Shown: in pieces, positions 33,149 to 42,748 of the stretch
Numbering within the stretch: position 1 is the first letter of the stretch
Layout of the letters: each line of letters opens with the position of its first letter
Translations under genes and position numbers: made by a program
Origin: CAG-1138 sp964495385
GTDB lineage: Bacteria > Bacillota > Clostridia > Christensenellales > CAG-917
Reading direction: 5' to 3'
NCBI GenBank assembly: GCA_964495385.1
Contig: CAZBVO010000009.1
Coordinates: 1-64,000, forward strand
Length of the DNA: 64,000 bases
Notes under the pieces: model-generated
What the model was told of the DNA's origin: nothing
The model's database searches: none
Seen by the model: only the letters and a program-made list of their open reading frames with translations

Positions 33149-35962
33149 TCAAAGAATACGTTTCAGGTATTCGCCCGTATAGCTATGCTCGTTTGCGGCA
33201 ACCTCTTCGGGTGTGCCTTCGGCTATGACAGTGCCTCCCCTGTCGCCGCCGTCCGGCCCGAGGTCGATGATGTAGTCCGCAACTTTGATGACGTCGAGAT
33301 TATGTTCGATGACAAGCACCGTGTTGCCGTTTTCCGAAAACTTTTTGAGTATTTTTACAAGTCTGTCGACGTCTGCGCTGTGAAGTCCGGTGGTAGGCTC
33401 GTCCAAAATGTAAAGCGTTTTGCCCGTGCTGCGTTTGGAAAGTTCGGTTGCAAGCTTAACCCTTTGCGCTTCGCCGCCCGACAGCGTCGTGGACGACTGC
33501 CCCAGTTTGATATAGCCGAGGCCGACGTCGTAAAGCGTTTTTATTTTGTTGTAAACGGACGGAACGTTGCGGAAGAACTCGCAAGCCTCCTCGACGGTCA
33601 TATCCAACACTTCGAATATGTTTTTCCCTTTGTATTTGACCTCAAGCGTCTCACGGTTGTAGCGTTTGCCTCGGCAAACCTCGCACGGAACGTAAACGTC
33701 GGCCAAAAAGTGCATGGCGATGCGGATTATGCCGTCGCCCGAACAGTTTTCGCACCGACCGCCCGAAATGTTAAAGCTGTAACGCCCCGCCTTATATCCG
33801 CGCGCCTTGCTGTCGGGAGTTTGAGCAAACAGCTCTCTGATGGCGGTAAAAACTCCGGTGTAGGTGGCAGGGTTGCTTCTCGGCGTTCGGCCGATAGGCG
33901 ATTGGTCGATTGAAATCACCTTGTCAAAGTTTTCAAGCCCTTCGATTTTGTCGTATTTCCCTGCCGTCAGCGACGAACGGTTTACGGCGTTTGCGGCGCA
34001 AGGATAGACAATCTCGTTCACCAAACTGCTTTTTCCGCTTCCGGATACGCCCGTTATGCAGGTAAACAGCCCAACGGGGATTTTTACGTCGATGCCCTTA
34101 AGGTTGTTCTGACGTGCCCCGAAAACCGAAAGATAGCGTCCGTCCGGTGCTTTTCGGGTTTTTGGTACTTCGATTTTAAGTTCGCCCGAAAGATATTTGC
34201 CCGTCACAGACTCAGCGCAGGCGATAATGTCGTCAACGCTTCCCGTGGCAACTATTTGGCCGCCATGAATGCCCGCTCCCGGGCCGACGTCTACGATATA
34301 ATCGGCCGAACGGATGGTTTCTTCGTCGTGTTCGACAACGATAAGCGTGTTGTCAAGGTCTCGCAAACCTTTAAGCGAAGCCAAAAGTTTGCTGTTGTCC
34401 TTTTGATGCAAGCCGATGCTCGGCTCGTCCAAAATGTAAAGCACGCCGGTGAGGCCGCTTCCTATCTGCGTAGCCAGCCTTATGCGTTGGCTTTCGCCGC
34501 CCGACAAAGTCATCGACGTGCGGGCAAGCGTCAAATAGTCCAGCCCGACGTTGATGAGAAAATCAAGCCTTGCGGTTATTTCTTTTACGATTTGTTTTGC
34601 AATCAACCGCTGTGTTTCGGTAAGTGTCAGATTTTTGAAAAATTCCGCAATTTTGGTTACGGAAAGCTCGGTCAGCTCGATTATGTTCAATCCGCCGACG
34701 GTGACCGACAGGACCTCCTTTTTAAGCCGCTTTCCGTGGCAAACGTCGCAATCGGTTTCAACCATAAAACGGTCAAGCTCGGCCTTCATCATTTCGCTGT
34801 TGGTTTCCTTGTAGCGGCGTTCCAAAATCGGAACTATGCCGTCAAAGGACGCGCGGTACGAGGTTCGTTTGCTGTAAAGACTGAAGAAAATTTCCAATTC
34901 CTCGCCGTCGTTTCCGTAAAAAATCATCTTTTTGGCCGTGTCGGGAAGCTCCTTAAACGGCACGGCGGTCGAAAATCCGTAATGCGAGGCGAGGGCTTTT
35001 ATGGTGCGGTTGAAACTTTGACTGACGTCCACGCCCCAGTTGGTTGCCGGCGACAACGCCCCTTCGTCAATCGAAAGGTTTTCGTCTTTTATCAATTTTG
35101 ACGGATCTATAACGCACTTGTAGCCAAGCCCCAAACATTCGGGACAGGCACCGTAAGGATTGTTGAAACTGAACGAACGAGGAGTAAGTTCCTCAATGCT
35201 TACGTCGCAGTCGGGACAGCTGTAATTTGTGGAATAAAGTGTTTCCGTGCCGTCGACGTCAACTGTAACAAGCCCGTCGGCAAGCTTGAGCGCAAGCTCC
35301 AAACTGTCGGTAAGACGACGTTCGACGCCCTCTTTTATGACCAATCGGTCCACAACGACGCTGATTGTGTGCTTTTTGTTTTTTTCAAGTTTAGGCAAAT
35401 CCTCATCCAAAGTGTAGTCGATGCCGTCGATGCGAACACGCATGTAGCCGGATTTTTTGTAGCCTTCCAGCTGTTTGGAATATTCCCCTTTGCGCCCCCT
35501 TACGACGGGAGCCATCACGATAACTTTGCCGCTTCCTGCCTTCAATATTTTATCGCAAATGACGTCAACCGACTGCTTTTCGATAACTCGGCCGCATTTC
35601 GGGCAGTGCGGAACGCCTATGCGAGCGTACAAAAGACGCAGATAGTCGTAAATTTCCGTCACGGTGCCGACGGTTGACCTCGGATTGTGCGAAGTGGTTT
35701 TTTGATCGATTGCAATGGCAGGCGAAAGCCCGTCGATCATTTCGACGTTAGGCTTTTCCATCTGCCCCAAAAACTGTCTGGCGTAACTGGACAAACTTTC
35801 CATATAACGCCTTTGTCCCTCGGCGAATATGGTGTCGAAGGCAAGTGACGACTTGCCGCTTCCGGACAGCCCCGTAAACACCACAAGCTTGCCTCTCGGG
35901 ATGGTCAAATCAACGTTTTTGAGGTTGTTTTCGTTTGCTCCTTTTATTGTAATGTTTCCCAT
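33149..35962 (-). CDS. uvrA: Excinuclease ABC subunit A
   Basis: The protein is 937 residues, full length. Both Walker A motifs (GLSGSGKSSLAFD near the start; GVSGSGKSSLVNE near 635), both signatures (LSGGESQRIRLA, LSGGEAQRVKLA) and zinc-finger Cys pairs (CPDC/CPEC; CENC/CEVC) are present. UvrA scans DNA for bulky damage and loads UvrB. Its ATG is 4 bases after the uvrB stop and has no strong ribosome site, so it depends on translation of uvrB. Confidence 0.97.
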   Translation of the reverse strand: MGNITIKGANENNLKNVDLTIPRGKLVVFTGLSGSGKSSLAFDTIFAEGQRRYMESLSSYARQFLGQMEKPNVEMIDGLSPAIAIDQKTTSHNPRSTVGTVTEIYDYLRLLYARIGVPHCPKCGRVIEKQSVDVICDKILKAGSGKVIVMAPVVRGRKGEYSKQLEGYKKSGYMRVRIDGIDYTLDEDLPKLEKNKKHTISVVVDRLVIKEGVERRLTDSLELALKLADGLVTVDVDGTETLYSTNYSCPDCDVSIEELTPRSFSFNNPYGACPECLGLGYKCVIDPSKLIKDENLSIDEGALSPATNWGVDVSQSFNRTIKALASHYGFSTAVPFKELPDTAKKMIFYGNDGEELEIFFSLYSKRTSYRASFDGIVPILERRYKETNSEMMKAELDRFMVETDCDVCHGKRLKKEVLSVTVGGLNIIELTELSVTKIAEFFKNLTLTETQRLIAKQIVKEITARLDFLINVGLDYLTLARTSMTLSGGESQRIRLATQIGSGLTGVLYILDEPSIGLHQKDNSKLLASLKGLRDLDNTLIVVEHDEETIRSADYIVDVGPGAGIHGGQIVATGSVDDIIACAESVTGKYLSGELKIEVPKTRKAPDGRYLSVFGARQNNLKGIDVKIPVGLFTCITGVSGSGKSSLVNEIVYPCAANAVNRSSLTAGKYDKIEGLENFDKVISIDQSPIGRTPRSNPATYTGVFTAIRELFAQTPDSKARGYKAGRYSFNISGGRCENCSGDGIIRIAMHFLADVYVPCEVCRGKRYNRETLEVKYKGKNIFEVLDMTVEEACEFFRNVPSVYNKIKTLYDVGLGYIKLGQSSTTLSGGEAQRVKLATELSKRSTGKTLYILDEPTTGLHSADVDRLVKILKKFSENGNTVLVIEHNLDVIKVADYIIDLGPDGGDRGGTVIAEGTPEEVAANEHSYTGEYLKRIL

Positions 35963-35966
35963 AGTT

Positions 35967-37789
35967 TCAATTGTTTTTAAGTTGTTTTTTCAGCGCGGCA
36001 ATCTCGTCACGCAAAACTATTGCTCTTTCGAAATCCAAAGCGTCGCTTGCGATTTGCATAAGCCCTTTAAGCCGTTCAATTTCATAAGCAAGGTTTTTAA
36101 CGGTCTTTTTGGGCTGTTCATCTATCTTTTTGGTTATTTCAATCGTGTTGACGATGTCCTTTTGAACGCTGCGGGGAATGATGTTGTTGGCCCTATTGTA
36201 TTCCGCCTGAACCTTGCGCCTGCGTTCGGTTTCGTCGATGGCGCGACGCATGCTTCCTGTTACGTTGTCGGCATACATTATGACGCGTCCGTCCACGTTT
36301 CGGGCGGCACGGCCTATCGTTTGAATAAGTGCCGTATCCGAGCGCAAAAAGCCCTCTTTGTCGGCATCGAGAATGGCCACCAGCTTAACTTCCGGCAAGT
36401 CCAAACCTTCCCTCAAAAGATTTATGCCAACCAGCACGTCAAATTCGCCCTTGCGCAAACCGTCGATGATTTCGATGCGCTCCAAGGTGACTATTTCGCT
36501 GTGCATATATTTGACTTTGACGCCGTTTTCTTTCAAAAAATCCGTCANNNNNNNNNNNNNNNNNNNNNNNNNNNNNNNNNNNNNNNNNNNNNNNNNNNNN
36601 NNNNNNNNNNNNNNNNNNNNNNNNNNNNNNNNNNNNNNNNNNNNNNNAATTCCTCAAACGTCAAAGGTCGGTTGTCGAATGCGGCAGGCAGACGGAAACC
36701 GTAATCGACCAAATTGACCTTGCGGCTTCTGTCGCCGTTGTACATTGCCCTAAGTTGCGGAATGGTCATGTGCGATTCGTCTATGAAAGTTACGAAATCT
36801 TTCGGGAAAAAGTCCAACAAAGTGTACGGCGGCTGCCCCGGCGAACGGCCGTCGAAGTAGCGGCTGTAGTTTTCTATTCCGCTGCAATAACCTATCTCCC
36901 TTATCATTTCAACGTCGTAACCGACCCGTTCCCCGATGCGTTGCGCTTCGATAAGTTTGCCCGCTTCGGTGAAAGCCTTGACCTGTTCGTCCTTGTCTTT
37001 CAAAATGATTTTTAAAGCATCGTCCAGTTTGTCGTCGCCTATAACGTAGTGCGATGCAGGGAAAATCACGGCGTGTTCCAATGTCGACAAAGCCCGACCG
37101 CTGAAACTGTCTATTTCGGAAATCCTTTCGATTTCGTCCCCGAAAAACTCAACCCTTATGGCAATTTCGCTGTTGGACGCGGGAAAAATGTCCACAACGT
37201 CGCCGCGCATTCTGAACGTTGCACGCACGAAATCGAGGTCGGCACGCTTGTATTGAACGGAAACAAGCCTCATTGCAAGCTCGTCACGGTCGATTTCCAT
37301 ACCCGGCCTAAGCGACACCGCCTGGCTGTAATATTCCACCGGCGCACCCAAACCGTAAATGCAGCTGACCGATGCCACGACCACCACGTCTCGCCTTTCG
37401 CAAAGGCTTGATGTTGCCGAATGACGCAGTTTATCTATCTCATCGTTTATCTGAAGTTCCTTTTCGATGTAAGTGTCCGAACGAGGGATGTAGGCCTCGG
37501 GCTGAAAGTAATCGTAATAAGACACAAAAAACTCCACTCGGTTTTCAGGGAAAAACTCCCTAAATTCGTTGCAGAGTTGTGCCGCCAAGGTTTTATTGTG
37601 CGCTATGACCAGCGCAGGCCTGTTTACGTTTGCGATAACGTTGGCCATAGTGAAAGTTTTTCCCGAACCGGTTACCCCCAACAAAACCTGCGTCCGCAAG
37701 CCGTCGTTCAATCCCTCGGTCAGCGATGCTATCGCCTGAGGCTGATCGCCGCACGGCTTATATTTACTTTTTAAAACAAATTTTTCCAT
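35967..37789 (-). CDS. uvrB: Excinuclease ABC subunit B, interrupted by assembly gap
   Basis: Two in-gene parts are visible on either side of 100 N. The N-terminal 380 residues hold Walker A (GVTGSGKTFTMANVIA) and the damage-probing hairpin region up to NRPLTFEE. The C-terminal 193 residues run from DFFERK/VKYMHSEIVTLERIEIIDG (just after the gap) through QTIGRAARN to the UVR domain (LMQIASDALDFERAIVLRDE). Total length 1823 is not a multiple of three, so the N run is not the true gap size. The missing piece should include the SATPG helicase motif. The ATG overlaps the preceding stop by one base (TGATG). Confidence 0.95.
36548..36647. other. Assembly gap of 100 N
   Basis: A block of exactly 100 unknown bases inside uvrB, the usual placeholder for a join of unknown length. 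By comparison with UvrB of about 660 residues, roughly 80 residues (about 240 bases) are missing rather than 100 bases. Confidence 0.98.
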
Positions 37790-38205
37790 CAGCCGATATA
37801 TTTGCTCAAAACAAATTTCCACAGCATCGAAACGGTTGCACTCAAAATAGCAAACGCCGCCGTAAAAGCAATTTTGCGACGCAAACTTCTTGCCACCATC
37901 GCTTCGGTGCGAGCAAAATTCAATCCCTTGTTTTTGAGGTTTATGCAGTATGCTTTTTCGCCGCCCTTGTCTGCCACGACAAAGTCGATGTATTCATCGA
38001 GTTGCAGTGCTTTGAGGGTGATTTCCAGCTCCTCTTTTGCCAGCTCGACGTTAAACGAAACGGCCGACAGCAGCTCAACGGGTTTAACAATGGCAACGCC
38101 TTCGTTTTTTTCGGCGGCGTTAAAAACGGCCCACATAACGGCCTTTTCCTTTTTGGTCAGTTCGTTTTTTATATAGTCGTTTTTAGATTCGCCTTTTTTG
38201 CGCAC
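37789..38205 (-). CDS. Unknown helix-turn-helix-like, membrane-anchored protein (B)
   Basis: The likely start is the GTG at 38205, eight bases after AGAGG; a GTG at 38214 lies inside that site. The 138-residue protein has a winged-helix-like N-terminal part (LTKKEKAVMWAVFNAAEKNEG, LAKEELEITLKALQLDEYI) and one C-terminal membrane helix (IAFTAAFAILSATVSMLWKFVL). It sits between a protein of the same layout and uvrB, sharing one base with the uvrB start. No family recognised. Confidence 0.7.
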   Translation of the reverse strand: MRKKGESKNDYIKNELTKKEKAVMWAVFNAAEKNEGVAIVKPVELLSAVSFNVELAKEELEITLKALQLDEYIDFVVADKGGEKAYCINLKNKGLNFARTEAMVARSLRRKIAFTAAFAILSATVSMLWKFVLSKYIG

Positions 38206-38218
38206 GGGATTCACCTCT

Positions 38219-38665
38219 TTATTTTATCAACATCATAACTGCGGCCACAACCACACCGACCACCGCACCGCCGATCAGTGCGCCGAAAAACGCCGCCCGT
38301 TTTATAGTGCCTTTTACTTTATCGAGCTCCACAACCGTAGTCGTGCGCAACCTGCTTTCGGATTCGGTTGCGGTGTTTAAGCCCTCAACTGCTCCGACGC
38401 TACTTGTTTCGTCGGCAATTTCGGTGCCGTCCAAAACCAGTTTTGCACGGGTTTTGCTTGCAATGCAATAGGTGTCGAGGCTTGCGCTCTTCACCGTAAC
38501 CAGCCCCTGTTCCTGAAGCGCTTTGATTATGCCCGACAGCTCCAACCTTTGCGGTTTTTCGCCCTCGATTTTTTCGATTATGTCCTCTGCGTCGAGAACC
38601 TTAAAGGTTCCTCCCGACAGTTCGACGACGGCTTTAAGCACGTTTTGCGATTTTTCGTTTTGCAT
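38219..38665 (-). CDS. Unknown helix-turn-helix-like, membrane-anchored protein (A)
   Basis: From the ATG at 38665 (GGAGGG upstream) the protein is 148 residues: a winged-helix-like N-terminal part of about 75 residues (EDIIEKIEGEKPQRLELSGIIKALQEQGLVTVKS), a Ser/Thr-rich linker, and a C-terminal membrane helix (AAFFGALIGGAVVGVVVAAVMMLI). It leads the operon A-B-uvrB-uvrA. The shared layout with B suggests a duplicated pair that may tether something at the membrane (inference). Confidence 0.7.
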   Translation of the reverse strand: MQNEKSQNVLKAVVELSGGTFKVLDAEDIIEKIEGEKPQRLELSGIIKALQEQGLVTVKSASLDTYCIASKTRAKLVLDGTEIADETSSVGAVEGLNTATESESRLRTTTVVELDKVKGTIKRAAFFGALIGGAVVGVVVAAVMMLIK

Positions 38666-38695
38666 AAGCCCTCCGTTTCGATTATGATAATCAAT

Positions 38696-38724
38696 TATAT
38701 CACTTATCTTTACCAAAAGCAACG
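38696..38724 (-). promoter_or_regulatory. Promoter of the uvrBA operon
   Basis: On the minus strand TTGCTT (38724-38719) and TATAAT (38701-38696) have a 17-base spacer. No LexA/DinR-type box (GAAC-N4-GTTC) is visible. Confidence 0.75.
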
Positions 38725-38794
38725 AAAAACAAACAAGTGGGTGTTTTTTGGCGGTCGGCCGAGTTGTTGCCCGGCAAAAAAATCGCAAAAATTA

Positions 38795-38824
38795 TTGCAT
38801 TATTCAATGTGGGTAGTATATAAT
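38795..38824 (+). promoter_or_regulatory. Promoter of the large LRR lipoprotein gene
   Basis: TTGCAT (38795-38800) and TATAAT (38819-38824) have an 18-base spacer; AGGAGG precedes the ATG. Confidence 0.75.
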
Positions 38825-38875
38825 TAAAACATAAACAGCAAGTCTGTCGCCTAACCGACGGCTTCAGGAGGAATT

Positions 38876-41800
38876 ATGGCCAAAAAATCAACAAGATATT
38901 TTATAATTCTTGCCGCACTTGTGTGTGTCCTCGTGCTTAGTTTGACACTCGGCGCATGCGGCAAAAATAACCCGTCCGTCGACGACGGAAACGGCACCCA
39001 CCAAGGCAACCAAGGTAACCAAGACGACAAGGGTGACAAGGGTGACATCGGCAAAGACGACGGCAAGGGAGATAACGGCGGCAACGGCGGCCAAGGCGAC
39101 AACGGCGGCCAGGGCGACAACAAAGTTTCCGTTGAAGATTTGTCGTTTTCCGCAACGCTCGAAGTTGACGACGCACTGTTCGGCACCGACACTCTCACGC
39201 GTCTTCCGTCGGACTGCGTTTACTATGCCCCTATTATGCAAGACAACGTCAACGAGGGCCAATTCGAACTGTCGGTCACGGTCACCGTCTACGTCTATCC
39301 GAAAGCGGGAGCACCCGATTCGTTTCCAGTAAACACGACGCTCAAAACGGACGGCTCCGACCGAAACGTTGCCCTTTCCTTCGAGGCGGGGAAAGACGTA
39401 ACCTTTACGCTGGGCAAACTTGTCGATTCCAAAATCGAATCTTACTTAAAGCGCACCCTGATTAGCATGGAAATCGGCGAAAGCGAAGCGGAAGCATACG
39501 CAAAAGGAATCGATGCGGTTTCGCTGTTGACCGAAGGTCAAAAGAGCGCGTACACCTTTAATTTGCCTCAAATTACGGCAATCGAAAAGCCTGTAAACTA
39601 CACTTCGCCGATATCTCTTTACGGCGTTCTTGACGGATATGCTCCGTACTCCGTCGTTCCGTTTGACAATTTTACCTCAATCGAGTACTACTACGTTGAA
39701 AACTTTTTGCCGACCGACAATCCGTTTTACCCGGTTGACAACAGCTCGGGCAACATAAATATCGCAGTCGATAAATCCGCCTGGTCCGGCGAATGCACCA
39801 TAACCGACGACGGCCTAACGCTTGACGGCAATTCCGCCTCTTTCACAAGCCTCGTCGGATACACCAACTGCACTTTCACCGTTAGCGTTAAGTCTCACTG
39901 CGTAGAATACTGCAGCTCACTTACGGTCAACACCTCGAAAATCGTTCAAAAATACAATTTTGAGAGTGCGACAACCACCAACAAACCTATTGAAGTTACG
40001 GTGTTTGGCAAAACTGCAACCGTAACGGCCAACTATTATGCGGGCGTCTACAGTGTTAAACCGTCCGATTTGCCACTGTTTTTTGCCGACTCGTTAGGTC
40101 GCATAGATATCCTTTACGAGTGTGAAGGAACCAGATATGAAACCATCCCCGTAGTGGCGGAAAACCCTGTCGAGGTTCGTATAACCGCACCTGAAACGGA
40201 TGCCGACCATTTCAGCGCAAACGATTTTATACTTACCTTTGCTTACGACAACTACACAACGTCCATAACGTTGGGCGACCTTGTTGCCTCAGGCATGACC
40301 TTCTCCGAAGCAAGAACCGCCATGTTGAGTTTGCAAGATGCCGAAGGCAATTCGCTTATAACGACTCACGGCAACACCACTTTGTTTTTCGACAAACAAA
40401 ACTTAACCAGCTCCAAACAAACGCCTCGCACCTACAAAGACTGTATCTTCCCGTTCGGCAACGGCTATCTTGTGGACATTGACATCAAAATCAATCCGGC
40501 GCCGTACAGCATAGATATCAGCTCAAACGACGAGGCAACCTACCTCAAAAACGAGTACTGGCAGAACGAAGAACTGGAACTCTCGGACGAAGTGTACCTT
40601 ATCCTGTATTACCACACGGGCATTTATGACGGCGCAATCATATCGGAAAACATTCCTCTCACAAAGGACATGTTCCCGTCATTCTCCACCGCGAACGTTT
40701 CAGAAAACAATTACTACGTTTGCGAATACAAAGGAATGACGATAAGAACCTCTCATTCTTACACGGTTAAGGACAACCCGATAGTTTCGTTTACCCTTCC
40801 GACCGATGCTTTTTCGGAAATTTACGTCAAAGGCGAACAGTTCGAAGCGGGTGAAATAACCGTGGCGGCAGTTCGTAAAAGCGGCGAACGCCTGAACGTT
40901 GCGGTAACGGAAGATATGATTTCTGGATACGACATGAGCACCGCAGGCGAACAAACGATAACCGTCGCCATAGGCGAAGCATCCGTAACCGAAACCATCA
41001 CCGTCAAAGAAGTTTCCGCACTGTCGCTGTATGAGGAGCTTCCGACTGTTTATTGCTTAGGCCAATTCCCTTCCGAAATCAACGTCCGTGCCGACTTTAC
41101 CGACGGCGATTACGAAATATACTCGTTGTCGACCGACAAGATACGCTCGGTTTTCGACACCGCCTCGGCAGGGAACAAAACCTTCACCTACACCTTGGGA
41201 GGAAAATCGCTCAGCGCCGACTACACCGTCGTGGAAAAAGCTTTCCTTCGTTACACGCTTGACGAAACCGACGTCGCTCATCCGTTTATCACAATCACCG
41301 GCTTAACCTACGACAACTCGGCCGAAGGGCTTTACCTCGAACTGAAAAACTGCACCGAACTGACCATCCCGTCTTCCATAAAAGTTGACGGCGTCGACGT
41401 TGCCGTTGAAAAAATCGACACAAGGGCCTTCCTCGGACAAAACGGGCTTATCTCCGTTGTGATTCCAAGCTCCGTCACCTCAATCGGCACCGAAGCATTC
41501 CGCGGATGCACGTCGCTTAAATCGCTTAAAATTGCCGCCGCAAACACTATCGGCCAAACAATTTTGCAAGATTGCGACTCGCTCAAATACCTGGAAATCG
41601 GCTCCGACGGCAATTCCACTCTTGTCGAGTACTTCTCCACAAAAACCAAGGACGTGAAAATCCCTGCCGAACTGACCGTTCGCTTAACCGACGGAACTGC
41701 GGCAATTCCTGACGGATTCTTCACGGGTGTAAGCACCGAAACGCTTGTTGACAAACTGGTGCTTCCTTCGTCGCTCGTCAGCCTCGGCCAACAAGGCAAC

Positions 41801-42649
41801 GGCCTTGACCTCGTCCGCTCGTTCGAGTCCGAACCGGACGGCGAAATTCGAGTCATTGACGGCGTCATCTACTCCGACAACGGCCGTACGCTTTGCTTCT
41901 ATCCTAAAACTCTTACGTCCACGCGCCTTGTCGTCGGAGACAACGTTACGAAGGTTGAAGGAATCAGAAACAACGTTTATCTTCAAGAAATAGTGTTTGG
42001 AAGTGCCGTTTCAGAACTTGGAGACTACATTTGTTACGAATGCTCCGCCCTCACGTCCGTTACGTTCACCGCTCCGCTTAGCGCTTTGCCGGCAAGGGCT
42101 TTCGATTCGTGCAGAGAGCTTACGTCGTTCACGTTCCCTGAGGGACTTACCACCATCGGCGAAGGTGCGTTTTATTACGGCGCGCTCAAGGAAGTTATCA
42201 TTCCTGAAAGCGTTACGAGCGTAGGCCACGGTGCTTTCGGGTTTATCGACAACCTGACCAGAATCTATATTCCGTCCGGCGCAACCGACAGCTTCGACAC
42301 CGAAAAGGGGGCAACCGGTCTGTTGCTTCGCTACGTTAAGGAAATCGCTTACTCCGGCACCATTCCTCTCGTCAGACTGTCGGCATACAACGCAAGCAGC
42401 GTGACCAAAATTTACGTCACCGAAACCGTTTGCGACAACTTTGCAAATTCAAGTTCGGCCACTCTGCCGAGCGGCGGAATTTATGCCACCTCGAGCGTAA
42501 CTCGTATCGGCAGCAACGTTGCCACTATCGGCGAAAGCTGCACGCTCTACACCGAGCTTTCGGACACTTCGGCAATCTCCAACAACAGCGGCGGCAAAAT
42601 CACCGTCAAGGCCAAAGCGTTTATCCACTGGTGGACGCAAACAAAATAA
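38876..42649 (+). CDS. Giant lipoprotein with Ig-like and LRR_5 repeats
   Basis: The protein is 1257 residues. Lipobox LTLGAC is followed by a Gly/Asp/Asn/Gln linker (about 32-82) with collagen-like GDKGD/GGQGDN repeats. Residues about 85-640 are beta-rich of unknown type. Two Ig-like (Big_3-type) domains follow at about 650-700 and 715-780 (YDMSTAGEQTITVAIG; FDTASAGNKTFTYTLGG). Residues about 800-1250 carry BspA-type LRR_5 repeats (IDTRAFLGQNGLISVVIPSSVTSIGTEAF). It is a long stalked surface binder; adhesion to host or other cells is inference. Confidence 0.85.
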   Translation: MAKKSTRYFIILAALVCVLVLSLTLGACGKNNPSVDDGNGTHQGNQGNQDDKGDKGDIGKDDGKGDNGGNGGQGDNGGQGDNKVSVEDLSFSATLEVDDALFGTDTLTRLPSDCVYYAPIMQDNVNEGQFELSVTVTVYVYPKAGAPDSFPVNTTLKTDGSDRNVALSFEAGKDVTFTLGKLVDSKIESYLKRTLISMEIGESEAEAYAKGIDAVSLLTEGQKSAYTFNLPQITAIEKPVNYTSPISLYGVLDGYAPYSVVPFDNFTSIEYYYVENFLPTDNPFYPVDNSSGNINIAVDKSAWSGECTITDDGLTLDGNSASFTSLVGYTNCTFTVSVKSHCVEYCSSLTVNTSKIVQKYNFESATTTNKPIEVTVFGKTATVTANYYAGVYSVKPSDLPLFFADSLGRIDILYECEGTRYETIPVVAENPVEVRITAPETDADHFSANDFILTFAYDNYTTSITLGDLVASGMTFSEARTAMLSLQDAEGNSLITTHGNTTLFFDKQNLTSSKQTPRTYKDCIFPFGNGYLVDIDIKINPAPYSIDISSNDEATYLKNEYWQNEELELSDEVYLILYYHTGIYDGAIISENIPLTKDMFPSFSTANVSENNYYVCEYKGMTIRTSHSYTVKDNPIVSFTLPTDAFSEIYVKGEQFEAGEITVAAVRKSGERLNVAVTEDMISGYDMSTAGEQTITVAIGEASVTETITVKEVSALSLYEELPTVYCLGQFPSEINVRADFTDGDYEIYSLSTDKIRSVFDTASAGNKTFTYTLGGKSLSADYTVVEKAFLRYTLDETDVAHPFITITGLTYDNSAEGLYLELKNCTELTIPSSIKVDGVDVAVEKIDTRAFLGQNGLISVVIPSSVTSIGTEAFRGCTSLKSLKIAAANTIGQTILQDCDSLKYLEIGSDGNSTLVEYFSTKTKDVKIPAELTVRLTDGTAAIPDGFFTGVSTETLVDKLVLPSSLVSLGQQGNGLDLVRSFESEPDGEIRVIDGVIYSDNGRTLCFYPKTLTSTRLVVGDNVTKVEGIRNNVYLQEIVFGSAVSELGDYICYECSALTSVTFTAPLSALPARAFDSCRELTSFTFPEGLTTIGEGAFYYGALKEVIIPESVTSVGHGAFGFIDNLTRIYIPSGATDSFDTEKGATGLLLRYVKEIAYSGTIPLVRLSAYNASSVTKIYVTETVCDNFANSSSATLPSGGIYATSSVTRIGSNVATIGESCTLYTELSDTSAISNNSGGKITVKAKAFIHWWTQTK

Positions 42650-42684
42650 CGTCTTACCGTTTCAAACAATTTGACGACAACAAA

Positions 42685-42718
42685 AAAGAGCATAGCCGTG
42701 CGGTTATGCTCTTTTGTT
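42685..42718. terminator. Bidirectional terminator
   Basis: The stem AAAAGAGCATA(G)CC / GG(T)TATGCTCTTTT lies between convergent genes, with T runs on both strands. Confidence 0.9.
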
Positions 42719-42748
42719 TTTGTTGTTTTTGATTTAAATCAATCGGGT

